From Desulfotignum sp. (GTDB lineage Bacteria; Desulfobacterota; Desulfobacteria; Desulfobacterales; Desulfobacteraceae): a stretch of DNA of 25,954 bases. A program made the position numbers and the translations under genes. The notes below the pieces were generated by a model, which did no database searches, had not been told where the DNA came from, and saw only the letters and a list, made by a program, of their open reading frames with translations. The DNA is taken from NCBI GenBank assembly GCA_021737445.1, contig JAIPDY010000014.1, forward strand, positions 1-25,954, in the 5' to 3' direction. Numbering within the stretch: position 1 is the stretch's first letter; every line of letters starts with the position of its first letter. Of the stretch, positions 7,201-14,821 are shown piece after piece.

Positions 7201-8480
7201 TAAGGGCATTCAACAACCACCATCAGGCAAAAGGTGCACCCGCAGACCTGCCCCTGGATTTTTCTCCCCGGTATTTTGACCGCCCGGCAGATAAAAATAT
7301 TATCTTCCCCAACTGGGATACCCTGACCGGACAGTTGATCGTATCCACATTTCAAAATGAGGGGGTTTCGGCGTATTTAATGGAAGAGACCACTGAAACC
7401 CTCAAAAAAAGCCTGCTCACCAACACTGGCCAGTGCATTCCACTCAATGCTGTTGCCGCAGGTTTTATTCATACCGTTAAAAAGCATAACCTGGATCCGG
7501 AAAAGACCCTGCTGTGGCTCAACCGGTCAGACATCGCCTGCAATATCCGGATGTATCCCTACCATATCCAGCAGATTTTCCGGCAGGAAGGCAGCGGATT
7601 TGAAAAATCAGGGATATACTTAGGGGAGCTGTCACTGTTTGATATATCGTTCAAAGCCTCCACCAATGCGTATTTTGCCTATATGTTCGGCGGACTTCTC
7701 AGGAGCATCGGGTGCAAAATCAGGCCATATGAGATAAACAAAGGCGAGACCGACCGGACACTGTCCAGAGCACTTGTGATCATCAGCCGGGCGTTTGCAA
7801 AAGGCACCTCCAAGCAGGAGGCCCTGGCCCGGGCCATCCCTCTGTTCAGCAAAATCAAGACCCGCGGCACCGGCACCCGGCCCAAAGTGGCCATTTTCGG
7901 AGACCTGTATGTCAGAGACAATGAAGTGATGAACCAGAATTTGATTCACTATATCGAAGCCAATGGCGGAGAAGTGGTCACCACCCCCTATTATAAATAT
8001 ATCAAGATCATTGCCAACTCCTATTTTAAAAAATGGTTCAAGGAGGGCAAGTATCTGAGCCTGATCTCCAATAAAGCCCTGCAGGTTGCCACCCAGGCCA
8101 TGGAAAAAAAATATTTCCCCTATTTTGAACCGGTGCTGCAGGAAACCGATTTTATGGTGTCACATCCATCTGAGAATGTCCTGGAACAGTATGGGATCCA
8201 GCCCGAACATACAGGTGAATCCATGGACAATATTTTAAAGATCCACCATGTTCTCCAGGAACATCCTGACCTGGCCCTCCTGGTCCAGACCACCCCGGCA
8301 TTCTGCTGTCCAGGTCTGGTCACCGAAGCCATGGCTGCCAGGCTGGAAGCCAAAACCGGGGTACCGATTGTCAGTATCACCTATGATGTATCAGGCGGAA
8401 ATAAAAACAAGGTGATCGTTCCTTTTATCAAATATTTCAGGCCCAAAACCCATCTGCTGGGCAGAAAAATATCGGGGTGA
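4281..8480 (+). CDS. Giant CoA-dehydratase-activase-like protein: two BcrAD/BadFG ASKHA domains plus DUF2229/COG3580-COG3581 region
   Basis: The 1399-residue protein belongs to the HgdC/BcrAD/BadFG group, ATP-driven electron donors that reduce 2-hydroxyacyl-CoA dehydratases or benzoyl-CoA reductases. Domain 1 opens with AGIDVGSVSVSVAVID, domain 2 (about residue 326 on) with LGLDVGSTSTKSILI. Each keeps the two cysteines that in HgdC hold the subunit-bridging [4Fe-4S] cluster: Cys122 (CAAGTGSF) with Cys163 (RCAVFAK), and Cys452 (CAAGTGSF) with Cys490 (RCTVFME). The fused pair could therefore bind one cluster intramolecularly. A C-x2-C-x3-C set (606, 609, 613) plus Cys631 follows. The rest resembles the COG3580/COG3581 dehydratase-like modules, ending near CCPGLVTEAM (Cys1342-1343) and ITYDVSGG. 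No dehydratase subunit or CoA enzyme lies nearby, so the electron acceptor is unknown. It starts 1 nt after the RHH-like gene. Confidence 0.9.
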   Translation: MEYAIAGIDVGSVSVSVAVIDDHKNLLHKASAFHHGNVRHCLSVLLSHETVTRAAYVAVTDATPEFVFCHDRFDEQVAIIRAARAFHKIGFDTLLHVGGEKFSLSLFDAQGNYTGARHNTSCAAGTGSFLDQQARRLNLKGSNEISENALKNRQQRPDIATRCAVFAKTDLIHAQQEGYNIEQICDGLCHGLAKNIANTLFKGCTLSGKIIFCGGVSKNIAVTRYLESILDTGLTIDDCSQVYGAAGAAFCLWDRLQKKSMTRRSFDSPQAFFKDTYRKDSYLYPALSLTLSDYPEFSCYRQFVHDGVEVEIYTDPARVDLSSTFLGLDVGSTSTKSILINQDKVPVMGCYTKTASRPVQAVQIIFEAMDRFMAGHNLQVVVKGCGTTGSGRRISGRIIGADIEPDEITAHATAAVNLNKDVDTIIEIGGQDAKFTLLRDGRVTASVMNTVCAAGTGSFIEEQAQKLSCPLSEYSEKAEGVNAPVSSDRCTVFMERDINFFLAEGYEKNEILASVLHSVRDNYLTKVATVGRIGNCILFQGATARNRALVAAFEQKLQKPIHVSQFCHLTGALGVALLAREEQIPKTQFRGFDLWQKKIPVHQEVCQLCTNHCKLTIAHVDGRPQAYGFLCGRDYDTQKMVPVKNRYNLTKLRKKNLRPMETPPQTDGPTLGIPAALHLFEDLEFWELFFSLVGIKTIVSRNLKQPVTLGKTLAKAEFCAPVMALHGHVAHLLKKADYLFLPFYFEDRPDQKRIRRQHCYYTQFTPSVIACLDKCDENRLVMPTIKYLYTGLHTKMALYRALKQISPDRTVSFFDIHTAWEKALEFRKQNQASLSSLFQAQAGPGVRVLLLGRPYTVLPDTMNHHIPQIFEKMGVQTFFQDMLDTTGIDFTPIQPLLSEIHWKYAARILEAAWAAAMTDGIYPVYITSFKCSPDAFGVTYFKQIMERSNKPYLVLELDEHDSSVGYETRIEAAVRAFNNHHQAKGAPADLPLDFSPRYFDRPADKNIIFPNWDTLTGQLIVSTFQNEGVSAYLMEETTETLKKSLLTNTGQCIPLNAVAAGFIHTVKKHNLDPEKTLLWLNRSDIACNIRMYPYHIQQIFRQEGSGFEKSGIYLGELSLFDISFKASTNAYFAYMFGGLLRSIGCKIRPYEINKGETDRTLSRALVIISRAFAKGTSKQEALARAIPLFSKIKTRGTGTRPKVAIFGDLYVRDNEVMNQNLIHYIEANGGEVVTTPYYKYIKIIANSYFKKWFKEGKYLSLISNKALQVATQAMEKKYFPYFEPVLQETDFMVSHPSENVLEQYGIQPEHTGESMDNILKIHHVLQEHPDLALLVQTTPAFCCPGLVTEAMAARLEAKTGVPIVSITYDVSGGNKNKVIVPFIKYFRPKTHLLGRKISG

Positions 8481-8484
8481 CGCT

Positions 8485-8510
8485 CAAAAAAATACCCAGA
8501 GAGACCTCTG
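8485..8510 (-). terminator. Weak candidate terminator after comEC
   Basis: Read on the minus strand, a 5-bp stem CAGAG/CTCTG with a GTCT loop (8497-8510) is followed after a few bases by seven T (complement of 8485-8491). The stem is short and may be too weak alone. It occupies the 48-nt gap between the converging activase and comEC genes. Confidence 0.35.
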
Positions 8511-8528
8511 TTAACCAAGGTGCCGGGG

Positions 8529-10982
8529 TCAGGGAATCCGGCGATGGGTGGCAACGGTATATCCTGTGCCGGAAGAGGTGATGGTGACCGCACCATGGTG
8601 ATCGGTTCTGAAAACGGTGATCTTTCTTTGGCGGTACCGCTCCAGCACATCCGGGTGGGGAAACCGGTAGGGGTTGTTAAACCCGCATGAGATGATGACG
8701 CTTTCAGGCCGGATCCAGTCAAGAAAAAAATGGGTGGAAGAGCTGTTGCTGCCATGGTGGGGCGAAAGAAGGAGCTGCGATGAGATCTGTTCTTTTCTTG
8801 ACCCGGCCAAAAGCTGTTCTCTTGTTTCCATGATATCTGCTGGAAACAACATGGAAAAATTGTCCAGCACCAGTTTGAACACCACAGAGTTGTCATTGGG
8901 ATTCAACCCGGGAACGACAGATTCACACTGAAAAAACTTCAGCCTGGTTTTGTCCCAGGCCACCTGGTTTTTTTCACAACCAGGAACAAAAATGGAGATC
9001 TTTTTTTGCCGGCACGCAGCCATGATGCGGTCAAACGATTCATGGGAGCTTGTGTCCGTGTTCTTAACCAGAGATCCCACCGTGAAATTTTCCACAATAA
9101 ACACAAGTCCGTTCATGTGGTCTGATTCCGGATGGGTGAGGATCACCATGTCCAGAACAGTGATCCCCTGGTGCCACAAAAAAGGAGCCACCACATACCT
9201 GCCCACGTCAAAACTGCTTCCACCTGAAAAACCGCCGCCATCTACCAGGATGGTTCTGCCTTCAACGGTCTGAATCAATGCGGCATTCCCCTGGCCCACA
9301 TCCAGGATTGTGACAGTCATATGGGTGGAAGGCACACGCTGCTGCATGGTCACCTGTATTGCGTACAGGCCGGCTGGCAATACCATGACCATTGCCACAA
9401 CCCATGTTGTTTTTTTAAAATACAGCGCCAGGAACATGACAGCCATCACCAGATATATGCCTGCCACGGCACCTGGCGGCAGGCAAGGCAGGTATGACCA
9501 GGCAAACGGCAGGTCTGTCAGCCAGGTGAGATACCTGATGCAAAAAGAGACCATCCCGGCAGCCATGGTCAGAATCCCGCCGGCCAGACCAGGAGCCAGG
9601 GGCCAGACCATGAACCCTGCCAGGCCAAGGGGCAGGCAGGCAAATCCGATTACCGGCACCAGCAAAAGATTCGCAGGTATCTGAACCAGAGAAACAAGGT
9701 TAAAGTACCGGGCAATCAGAGCAAAGGTACCAAGACCTGCCAGCACGGTCATCAAACAGATGGATACCATAAACCCGGGTATTATGGGGATTTTAAAGCT
9801 GCCATATTGGGCCGCAGCACCCATTCCCAGAACAATGAACAGCACAGCTGTAAACGACAATTGAAAAGATATGGAAAAAAGAGCGGCCGGATCTGCTAAA
9901 AGAATGAGAATACCGGCACCTGCCAGGGTGTTGACAGGATGGCTCTGCCTTTCTCCCAGAAACGAGAACATGAATATTCCGGTCATGATGAATGCCCGCT
10001 GGGTGGAAGGTGAAAACCCGGAAAAAACCGCATACAGACACAGGGGAATCAGGGTCAGGATACCGGCGATTTTTTTTGCCCTGGCTGAAATCAGCAACCA
10101 GGGAAACACACACAGGATCCGAAAGAAAAAAAAGAAAAACATCAGACACAGGATCCCCATATGAAGTCCTGAAATTGCCAGCAGATGAGAGGTGCCGGCT
10201 TTGGCAAACAGATCCCGCTGCCGGGCAGGCAGTCTGTGTTTGATGCCGGTGACCAGAGCGGCCATGATATGGGCACCCTCCTGAAGCTCCAGGCGGGTCA
10301 TGACAAAATGATAAAACCGGTTCCGAACTGTTTCCAGGCCCTGGATACCCCGGGTCAACAAAGAGGGTGGATCATCTGAAACAAGCTCAATCTTATCGGC
10401 ACCTGTATGGATGGCACCAAAAATGCCCTGGCGTTTCAAAAATGTCTGGTAGTCAAATGCCCCGGGGTTGCCAAAATTTCTGACAGGACGGATCGGACCT
10501 GAAACCCTGATCCGGTCATTGAATCCAAAACAAAGGCCCGGGTTGCCATATATGTTTAAATAAACGCGGCCTTTGGCAGCAGCAGATTTTTGTGTGCCGT
10601 CGGCATTTTCTGCCACAATTGTCTGACAGGCAACGACCACCCGGATTTTATGGGGATACTGCCGGGAAAATGAAACAATTTTTCCAGTCAGGGTGATCCC
10701 CGGCTGATTGTAGAATCTGGATACATGCCCGGCCGGAAGATCGGGCTGGTGAATCTGATAACTTTTATGCCCTGCAAAGATCCCGGCCGCAAGACACAGG
10801 CAGAAAATCATACATTTTCTGCCTGGAATTCCAAAAAAAGAGAACACCGATAAAAGCCCGGGGAAAAGAACGGCCCATACCGGGTGTGACAAAAAGGACA
10901 CACTTCCTGCAAGGATCCCTGCCATCATGGCCAGGATGACAGGGACCAGGGGGGGTACCACAGGATGTGAGAAAGGTTTCAC
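8529..10982 (-). CDS. comEC: ComEC/Rec2 DNA uptake channel
   Basis: Inner-membrane channel protein carrying transforming single-stranded DNA into the cytoplasm. In order, the 817 residues show N-terminal membrane helices with the DUF4131-type soluble segment, the multi-span Competence domain (LLAISGLHMGIL; GFSPSTQRAFIM), then a C-terminal metallo-beta-lactamase-like domain with ILDVGQGNAALIQ, DGGGFSGG, THPESDHMNGL (His617, Asp621, His622) and SPHHGSNSSS. The metal ligands look intact, suggesting a working nuclease domain. The start is GTG at 10982, with GAGG a few bases upstream. It follows murA by 30 nt and is probably cotranscribed. Length is within the ComEC range (700-850). Confidence 0.93.
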   Translation of the reverse strand: MKPFSHPVVPPLVPVILAMMAGILAGSVSFLSHPVWAVLFPGLLSVFSFFGIPGRKCMIFCLCLAAGIFAGHKSYQIHQPDLPAGHVSRFYNQPGITLTGKIVSFSRQYPHKIRVVVACQTIVAENADGTQKSAAAKGRVYLNIYGNPGLCFGFNDRIRVSGPIRPVRNFGNPGAFDYQTFLKRQGIFGAIHTGADKIELVSDDPPSLLTRGIQGLETVRNRFYHFVMTRLELQEGAHIMAALVTGIKHRLPARQRDLFAKAGTSHLLAISGLHMGILCLMFFFFFFRILCVFPWLLISARAKKIAGILTLIPLCLYAVFSGFSPSTQRAFIMTGIFMFSFLGERQSHPVNTLAGAGILILLADPAALFSISFQLSFTAVLFIVLGMGAAAQYGSFKIPIIPGFMVSICLMTVLAGLGTFALIARYFNLVSLVQIPANLLLVPVIGFACLPLGLAGFMVWPLAPGLAGGILTMAAGMVSFCIRYLTWLTDLPFAWSYLPCLPPGAVAGIYLVMAVMFLALYFKKTTWVVAMVMVLPAGLYAIQVTMQQRVPSTHMTVTILDVGQGNAALIQTVEGRTILVDGGGFSGGSSFDVGRYVVAPFLWHQGITVLDMVILTHPESDHMNGLVFIVENFTVGSLVKNTDTSSHESFDRIMAACRQKKISIFVPGCEKNQVAWDKTRLKFFQCESVVPGLNPNDNSVVFKLVLDNFSMLFPADIMETREQLLAGSRKEQISSQLLLSPHHGSNSSSTHFFLDWIRPESVIISCGFNNPYRFPHPDVLERYRQRKITVFRTDHHGAVTITSSGTGYTVATHRRIP

Positions 10983-11012
10983 ATGTCCTCACCCGGATCT
11001 ATGGTGAAAATT

Positions 11013-12266
11013 TTATTTGATGCGCACCATATCCGCTCCCAGAACGGAAAATTTTTCTTCAATGGCTTCATATCCCCGGTCCATGTGATAGACCCGGGAG
11101 ATCACGGTGGTACCTTTTGCCATGAGCCCTGCAATCACAAGTGATGCACTGGCCCTCAGATCCGAGGCCATCACCGGCGCAGCCTGAAGTTCAGGCACGC
11201 CTTTGACAATGGCAAGGTTGGTTTTGGAAAGGGTGATGTCCGCTCCCATGCGCATCAGTTCATTGGCATGGATAAACCGGTTTTCAAAAATGGATTCATG
11301 GATCATGCTGGTGCCTTGGGCAACGCACATCAATGTCATGAACTGGGCCTGCATATCTGTGGGGAATCCCGGATAAGGAAGGGTCTGAATATCCACGCTT
11401 TTGACAGGGTCGCCGCCCCTGACACGGATCTGGTCAGCCCGGGTGTCGATTCTGACCCCGGCTTCCTTGAGTTTACTGATCACCCCGCCGATATGGTCCG
11501 GGTTGCATCCGTTGATCCGGACATCCCCCCTGGTGGCGGCGGCTGCCACCATAAAAGTGCCGGTTTCAATGCGGTCGGGAATCACCGTGATCCTGGCCGG
11601 TCTGAGTTTATCCACCCCTTGGATCTGGATGATGGCAGAACCTGCCCCGGATATGTCTGCTCCCATTTGATTGAGGGCATCTGCCAGGCAGATAATTTCC
11701 GGTTCCCGGGCCGCGTTTCTGAGCACGGTCTGCCCCTTGGCCAGCACCGCTGCCATCATCAGGTTTTCGGTTCCGGTCACCGTGGGGATATCAAAATAGA
11801 TCTCACTGCCGGTTAATTTTTCGGCCCTGGCTTCAATATACCCCTGGTCAATATGTATATTCGCCCCTAGGGCCGCCAGTCCTGACAGGTGCATGTTCAC
11901 CGGTCTGGCACCGATGGCGCACCCGCCGGGCAAAGACACCTTGGCATGCCCGAACCTTGCCAAAAGGGGCCCCAACACCAGAATTGAGGCCCGCATCTTG
12001 CGCACCAGGTCATATTCCGCCTCAATCTTGTTGATGCCTGACCCATCCACGGTCATGACATGGTCTTCAAAAAAGCACTTTGCCCCCAGGTCTTCGAGCA
12101 GAAGCCTGATGCTGCTGATATCCATAAGATGTGGCACATTATTGAACTCACAGGTGCCATCCACCAGGATGGCTGAAGCGATAAGCGGCAACGCCGCATT
12201 CTTGGCTCCGGAAATGGCCACCTCGCCTTCAAGTTTTCTGCCGCCGTTGATCTGAATTTTGTCCAT
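11013..12266 (-). CDS. murA: UDP-N-acetylglucosamine 1-carboxyvinyltransferase
   Basis: First committed cytoplasmic step of peptidoglycan synthesis: enolpyruvyl transfer from PEP to UDP-GlcNAc. The 417 residues match the family's usual length (about 418). The catalytic cysteine is present at position 116 in LPGGCAIGARPVNMH, so the enzyme should be of the fosfomycin-sensitive Cys type. The N-terminal GAKNAALPL carries the conserved Lys-Asn pair, and PYPGFPTDMQAQFM and the C-terminal HMDRGYEAIEEKF are typical. The start ATG at 12266 has only a weak SD. A strong terminator ends 46 nt upstream, so murA needs a promoter in that narrow space or readthrough from the tRNA. Confidence 0.96.
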   Translation of the reverse strand: MDKIQINGGRKLEGEVAISGAKNAALPLIASAILVDGTCEFNNVPHLMDISSIRLLLEDLGAKCFFEDHVMTVDGSGINKIEAEYDLVRKMRASILVLGPLLARFGHAKVSLPGGCAIGARPVNMHLSGLAALGANIHIDQGYIEARAEKLTGSEIYFDIPTVTGTENLMMAAVLAKGQTVLRNAAREPEIICLADALNQMGADISGAGSAIIQIQGVDKLRPARITVIPDRIETGTFMVAAAATRGDVRINGCNPDHIGGVISKLKEAGVRIDTRADQIRVRGGDPVKSVDIQTLPYPGFPTDMQAQFMTLMCVAQGTSMIHESIFENRFIHANELMRMGADITLSKTNLAIVKGVPELQAAPVMASDLRASASLVIAGLMAKGTTVISRVYHMDRGYEAIEEKFSVLGADMVRIK

Positions 12267-12312
12267 ATTTTATCTTAATCTTTCAAATGGCAAGGAGTTG
12301 AAGGGGTGATGT

Positions 12313-12353
12313 AAAAAAGGGGTTTTTGGTTTTTCCCATAACCCCTTTTTTTT
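12313..12353 (-). terminator. Bidirectional-looking terminator after tRNA-Leu
   Basis: The stem AAAAAAGGGGTT (12313-12324) pairs with AACCCCTTTTTT (12340-12351) around a 15-nt loop. On the minus strand it follows the tRNA directly and ends in six T; on the plus strand it ends in eight T. The clear role is ending tRNA-Leu transcription before murA. Confidence 0.8.
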
Positions 12354-12355
12354 AT

Positions 12356-12443
12356 TGGTACCTGGGACGAGAATTGAACTCGTACAGTGCTCAGCACCGA
12401 GGGATTTTAAGTCCCTTGCGTCTACCAGTTCCGCCACCCAGGC
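12356..12443 (-). tRNA. tRNA-Leu (anticodon UAA)
   Basis: A full class II tRNA. The acceptor stem GCCTGGG pairs with CCCAGGT (first pair G-U), and the D-arm contains AACTGGTAGACG. The anticodon stem AGGGA/TCCCT encloses loop CTTAAAA, giving anticodon TAA. The long variable arm (GGTGCTGAGCAC) is typical of tRNA-Leu, and the T-arm is ACGAG-TTCAATT-CTCGT. The discriminator base is A and CCA is encoded (12356-12358). It stands alone between rarD and murA, with its own promoter and terminator. Confidence 0.96.
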
Positions 12444-12455
12444 ATAATCGTTGAA

Positions 12456-12484
12456 CTTCTATCCCATTTTCCCACATTTTTCAA
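12456..12484 (-). promoter_or_regulatory. Candidate sigma70-type promoter of tRNA-Leu
   Basis: On the minus strand, TTGAAA (12479-12484) is followed after exactly 17 nt by TAGAAG (12456-12461), and the mature tRNA 5' end is 12 nt further on. The match is moderate (4 of 6 in each box), but spacing and position fit a stable-RNA promoter well. Confidence 0.55.
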
Positions 12485-12501
12485 GGCAAAAAACTGTTTT
12501 G

Positions 12502-13380
12502 TCAGGACCTGGGGTGATGATGTTTTATGAACTCCAGTGTATACAGAACCACACCGGTCCAGATGCAGGCAAAGGTGATCAGGTTGTGGATTGAAAACGC
12601 TTCCTTGTATACAAACACCCCCAGCACAAAGGCAATGGATGGAGCCAGATACTGAAGAATGCCGATGGTGGACAGTTTGAGCCGTCTGGCAGCCGCAGCA
12701 AACCAGAGCAGCGGCAGGGATGTCACTACCCCTGCACCGATCATCCAGAGGCTCAGGCCGGTGTTTTTTAAGAACAGAGACCGGCCTGACACCATCAGAA
12801 AAACAATATATGCCAGGGCCGGGACCATAAGGATCAGGGTTTCAACAAACAGTCCGGGCATGGGGGCCACCTGGATGCGTTTGCGGCAATACCCGTAAAA
12901 AGCAAATGAAAATGCCAGGGTCAGGCCGAACAGCGGCAGGGCCCCATAGGCCACCAGGGAATAGATCACCCCTGTCAGGGCAAACCCTAAGGAGATGCAT
13001 TGCAGGCGGCTGAAGGTTTCCCCCAGCAGTACAAATCCCAGCAGCACATTGATCATGGGATTGATATAATAACCCAGGCTGGTTTCCACCACCCTGCCGG
13101 AATTGACCGCCCAGATATACACAAACCAGTTCAAAGCGATCAGTGCACTGCTCAGGGCAAGGCCTTTTAATTGAGGTGGCGATTTAAGCACCTGGAAAAC
13201 CTCTTTCCCCCTTTTCTGAAAACAGAGGATGGCAAATAAAAACACACAGGACCACACAATGCGGTGGCACAGAATTTCAAAGGGAAGGGCCGCCTGCATC
13301 TGTTTCCAGTAGGCGGGCAGAAATCCCCAGGAGGCAAAAGCTGCCAGGCCGAACAGCACGCCGTAAACTTGTTGGTTCAT
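12502..13380 (-). CDS. rarD: RarD-type EamA-family permease
   Basis: A ten-helix inner-membrane drug/metabolite transporter superfamily protein; the transported compound is not established for RarD. Diagnostic segments are GVLFGLAAFASWGFLPAYWKQ, CHRIVWS, the LNWFVYIWAVNSGRVVETSLGYYINPMINVLLG type region, and the C-terminal LQYLAPSIAFVLGVFVYKE. The frame extends nine codons upstream, but the ATG at 13380 has an AAGGA site (13389-13393) 8 nt away and gives 292 residues, the family's usual length. It is transcribed alone, divergently from maf. Confidence 0.88.
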   Translation of the reverse strand: MNQQVYGVLFGLAAFASWGFLPAYWKQMQAALPFEILCHRIVWSCVFLFAILCFQKRGKEVFQVLKSPPQLKGLALSSALIALNWFVYIWAVNSGRVVETSLGYYINPMINVLLGFVLLGETFSRLQCISLGFALTGVIYSLVAYGALPLFGLTLAFSFAFYGYCRKRIQVAPMPGLFVETLILMVPALAYIVFLMVSGRSLFLKNTGLSLWMIGAGVVTSLPLLWFAAAARRLKLSTIGILQYLAPSIAFVLGVFVYKEAFSIHNLITFACIWTGVVLYTLEFIKHHHPRS

Positions 13381-13533
13381 TAGGTTTTTCCTTCCCCGGG
13401 ACAGCACAGGGGTTTGAATTTACGTGCCCAGTGTAGCACCATGGTTTTTATTGGCAACCCAAAATTGGATGATCCAGGCAATAAGATTGTCAAAAACATG
13501 CTTTTTATGGTAAACACCACTTCCATGAAATGG

Positions 13534-14115
13534 ATGGATAAAAAAAAACTGGTGCTGGCATCCCGGTCCCCCCGAAGAAAAAGACTGCTGGCACAGATGG
13601 GACTTGACTTGGAAGTTGTGCCGGCTGATGTGGATGAAGCCATGGTCCAGGGCCAGTCTCCTGCAGACTTTGTCAATGCACTGGCAAAAAAGAAAACCTG
13701 CCATATTATGCAGCAGCGCAGGGATGCCTGGGTGATCGGGGCTGATACCATTGTGGTCAAAGATAACCAGGTACTTGGCAAGCCGGAAAACAGAGCAGAT
13801 GCCATCAAGATGCTTGATTTTCTCAGCGGCCGGACCCATTCTGTGTTTACCGGGTATACCGTGGGCCATCATGCCCGGGGACAGATGGTGACCAGCACGG
13901 TTGAAACCAGGGTCCTGTTCAAGGTTTTGACAAAACAAGAAATCCTCTGGTACACTGGCACTGATGAACCTTATGACAAGGCCGGGGGATATGCAGCCCA
14001 GGGACTGGGGGCGTTTATGGTCAAAGAGATCCGTGGTTCCTATGCCAATGTGGTGGGCCTGCCCGTGTGTGAGGTGATACAGACCCTGGTCTCTTTAGGG
14101 GCGATACAATTTTAA
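13534..14115 (+). CDS. maf: Maf-family nucleoside triphosphate pyrophosphatase
   Basis: House-cleaning pyrophosphatase that removes non-canonical or modified nucleoside triphosphates such as dTTP/UTP analogues. The signature is intact: LASRSPRRKRLL at the start, IGADTIVV, LSGRTHSVFTGY, ETRVLF and YDKAGGYAAQGLGAFMV. The ATG at 13534 gives 193 residues, the family norm; an in-frame ATG at 13525 adds three residues. The open frame runs back to 13414, but those residues do not resemble the family. No convincing SD precedes either ATG, so the start is uncertain. First gene of maf-yggS-queH. Confidence 0.9.
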   Translation: MDKKKLVLASRSPRRKRLLAQMGLDLEVVPADVDEAMVQGQSPADFVNALAKKKTCHIMQQRRDAWVIGADTIVVKDNQVLGKPENRADAIKMLDFLSGRTHSVFTGYTVGHHARGQMVTSTVETRVLFKVLTKQEILWYTGTDEPYDKAGGYAAQGLGAFMVKEIRGSYANVVGLPVCEVIQTLVSLGAIQF

Positions 14116-14128
14116 GGACAAAACTGCC

Positions 14129-14821
14129 ATGACGACAATTAAAGAGAACCTGACAGCCATCCGGGAAAAAATCATAAAAACCGCCGTCAGCTGCGGCAGA
14201 AATCCGGATGATATCCAGCTGGTGGGGGTAAGTAAAAAAAAACCTGTGCAGCAGATGCAGCAGGCCCTTGATGCAGGGCTTCACAACCTGGGAGAAAACT
14301 ATATCCAGGAAGCGGTGGAAAAAATCGATCACCTCGGAAGAGAATCAGCCTGCTGGCATTTTATCGGTCATCTCCAGTCCAATAAGGCCCGGTTTGCGGT
14401 CCGGTATTTTGACTTCATACACACGGTAGACAAGCTGAAACTGGCCAGGGAGATTGACAAACAGGCAAAAAAAATCCAGAAACGCCAGAAAATTCTGCTC
14501 CAGGTGAACATAGCCGGAGAAGAGACCAAATCCGGTGCCACCCGGGACAGGGCTGTTGCACTGGCAAAAGAGATCATGGGGTTTGAAAACCTTGAACTGT
14601 CGGGCCTGATGTGCATGCCCCCCTATTTTGATGATCCTGAAGATGCCCGGATCTATTTTAAACAGCTTGTCAGAATAAGGCAGGACGTACTGGCATCCGG
14701 GGTAGATGACGGAGCCATGGCTGAGCTGTCCATGGGCATGAGCCATGATTTTGAGGTGGCCATCCAGGAAGGCGCCACCATGGTGCGGGTGGGCACCGCG
14801 ATTTTCGGAAGCAGGACATGA
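14129..14821 (+). CDS. yggS: YggS/PROSC-type PLP homeostasis protein
   Basis: A cytoplasmic PLP-binding protein with an alanine-racemase-like barrel that buffers pyridoxal phosphate; it has no known catalytic reaction. The PLP lysine is Lys36 in VGVSKKKP. Further family blocks are NLGENYIQEAVEKI, WHFIGHLQSNKAR, VNIAGEETKSG, LSGLMCMPP, LSMGMSHDFEVAIQEGATMVRVGTAIFG. It has 230 residues, as expected. The SD AAGGA (14114-14118) is 10 nt before the ATG. Its stop overlaps the queH start by 4 nt. Confidence 0.94.
   Translation: MTTIKENLTAIREKIIKTAVSCGRNPDDIQLVGVSKKKPVQQMQQALDAGLHNLGENYIQEAVEKIDHLGRESACWHFIGHLQSNKARFAVRYFDFIHTVDKLKLAREIDKQAKKIQKRQKILLQVNIAGEETKSGATRDRAVALAKEIMGFENLELSGLMCMPPYFDDPEDARIYFKQLVRIRQDVLASGVDDGAMAELSMGMSHDFEVAIQEGATMVRVGTAIFGSRT

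Noticed and set aside
8381..8896. 171-codon minus-strand frame overlapping the ends of the activase and comEC
   Set aside because: It runs out of frame through the metallo-beta-lactamase domain of comEC and has no start signal.
13487..13515. Possible promoter for maf with TTGTCA
   Set aside because: The -35-like box is good, but no acceptable -10 lies 16-18 nt downstream, so it is not annotated.
13414..13533. 40-codon N-terminal extension of maf
   Set aside because: It would start at TTG, and the extra residues lack Maf similarity; the conserved part begins directly after 13534.
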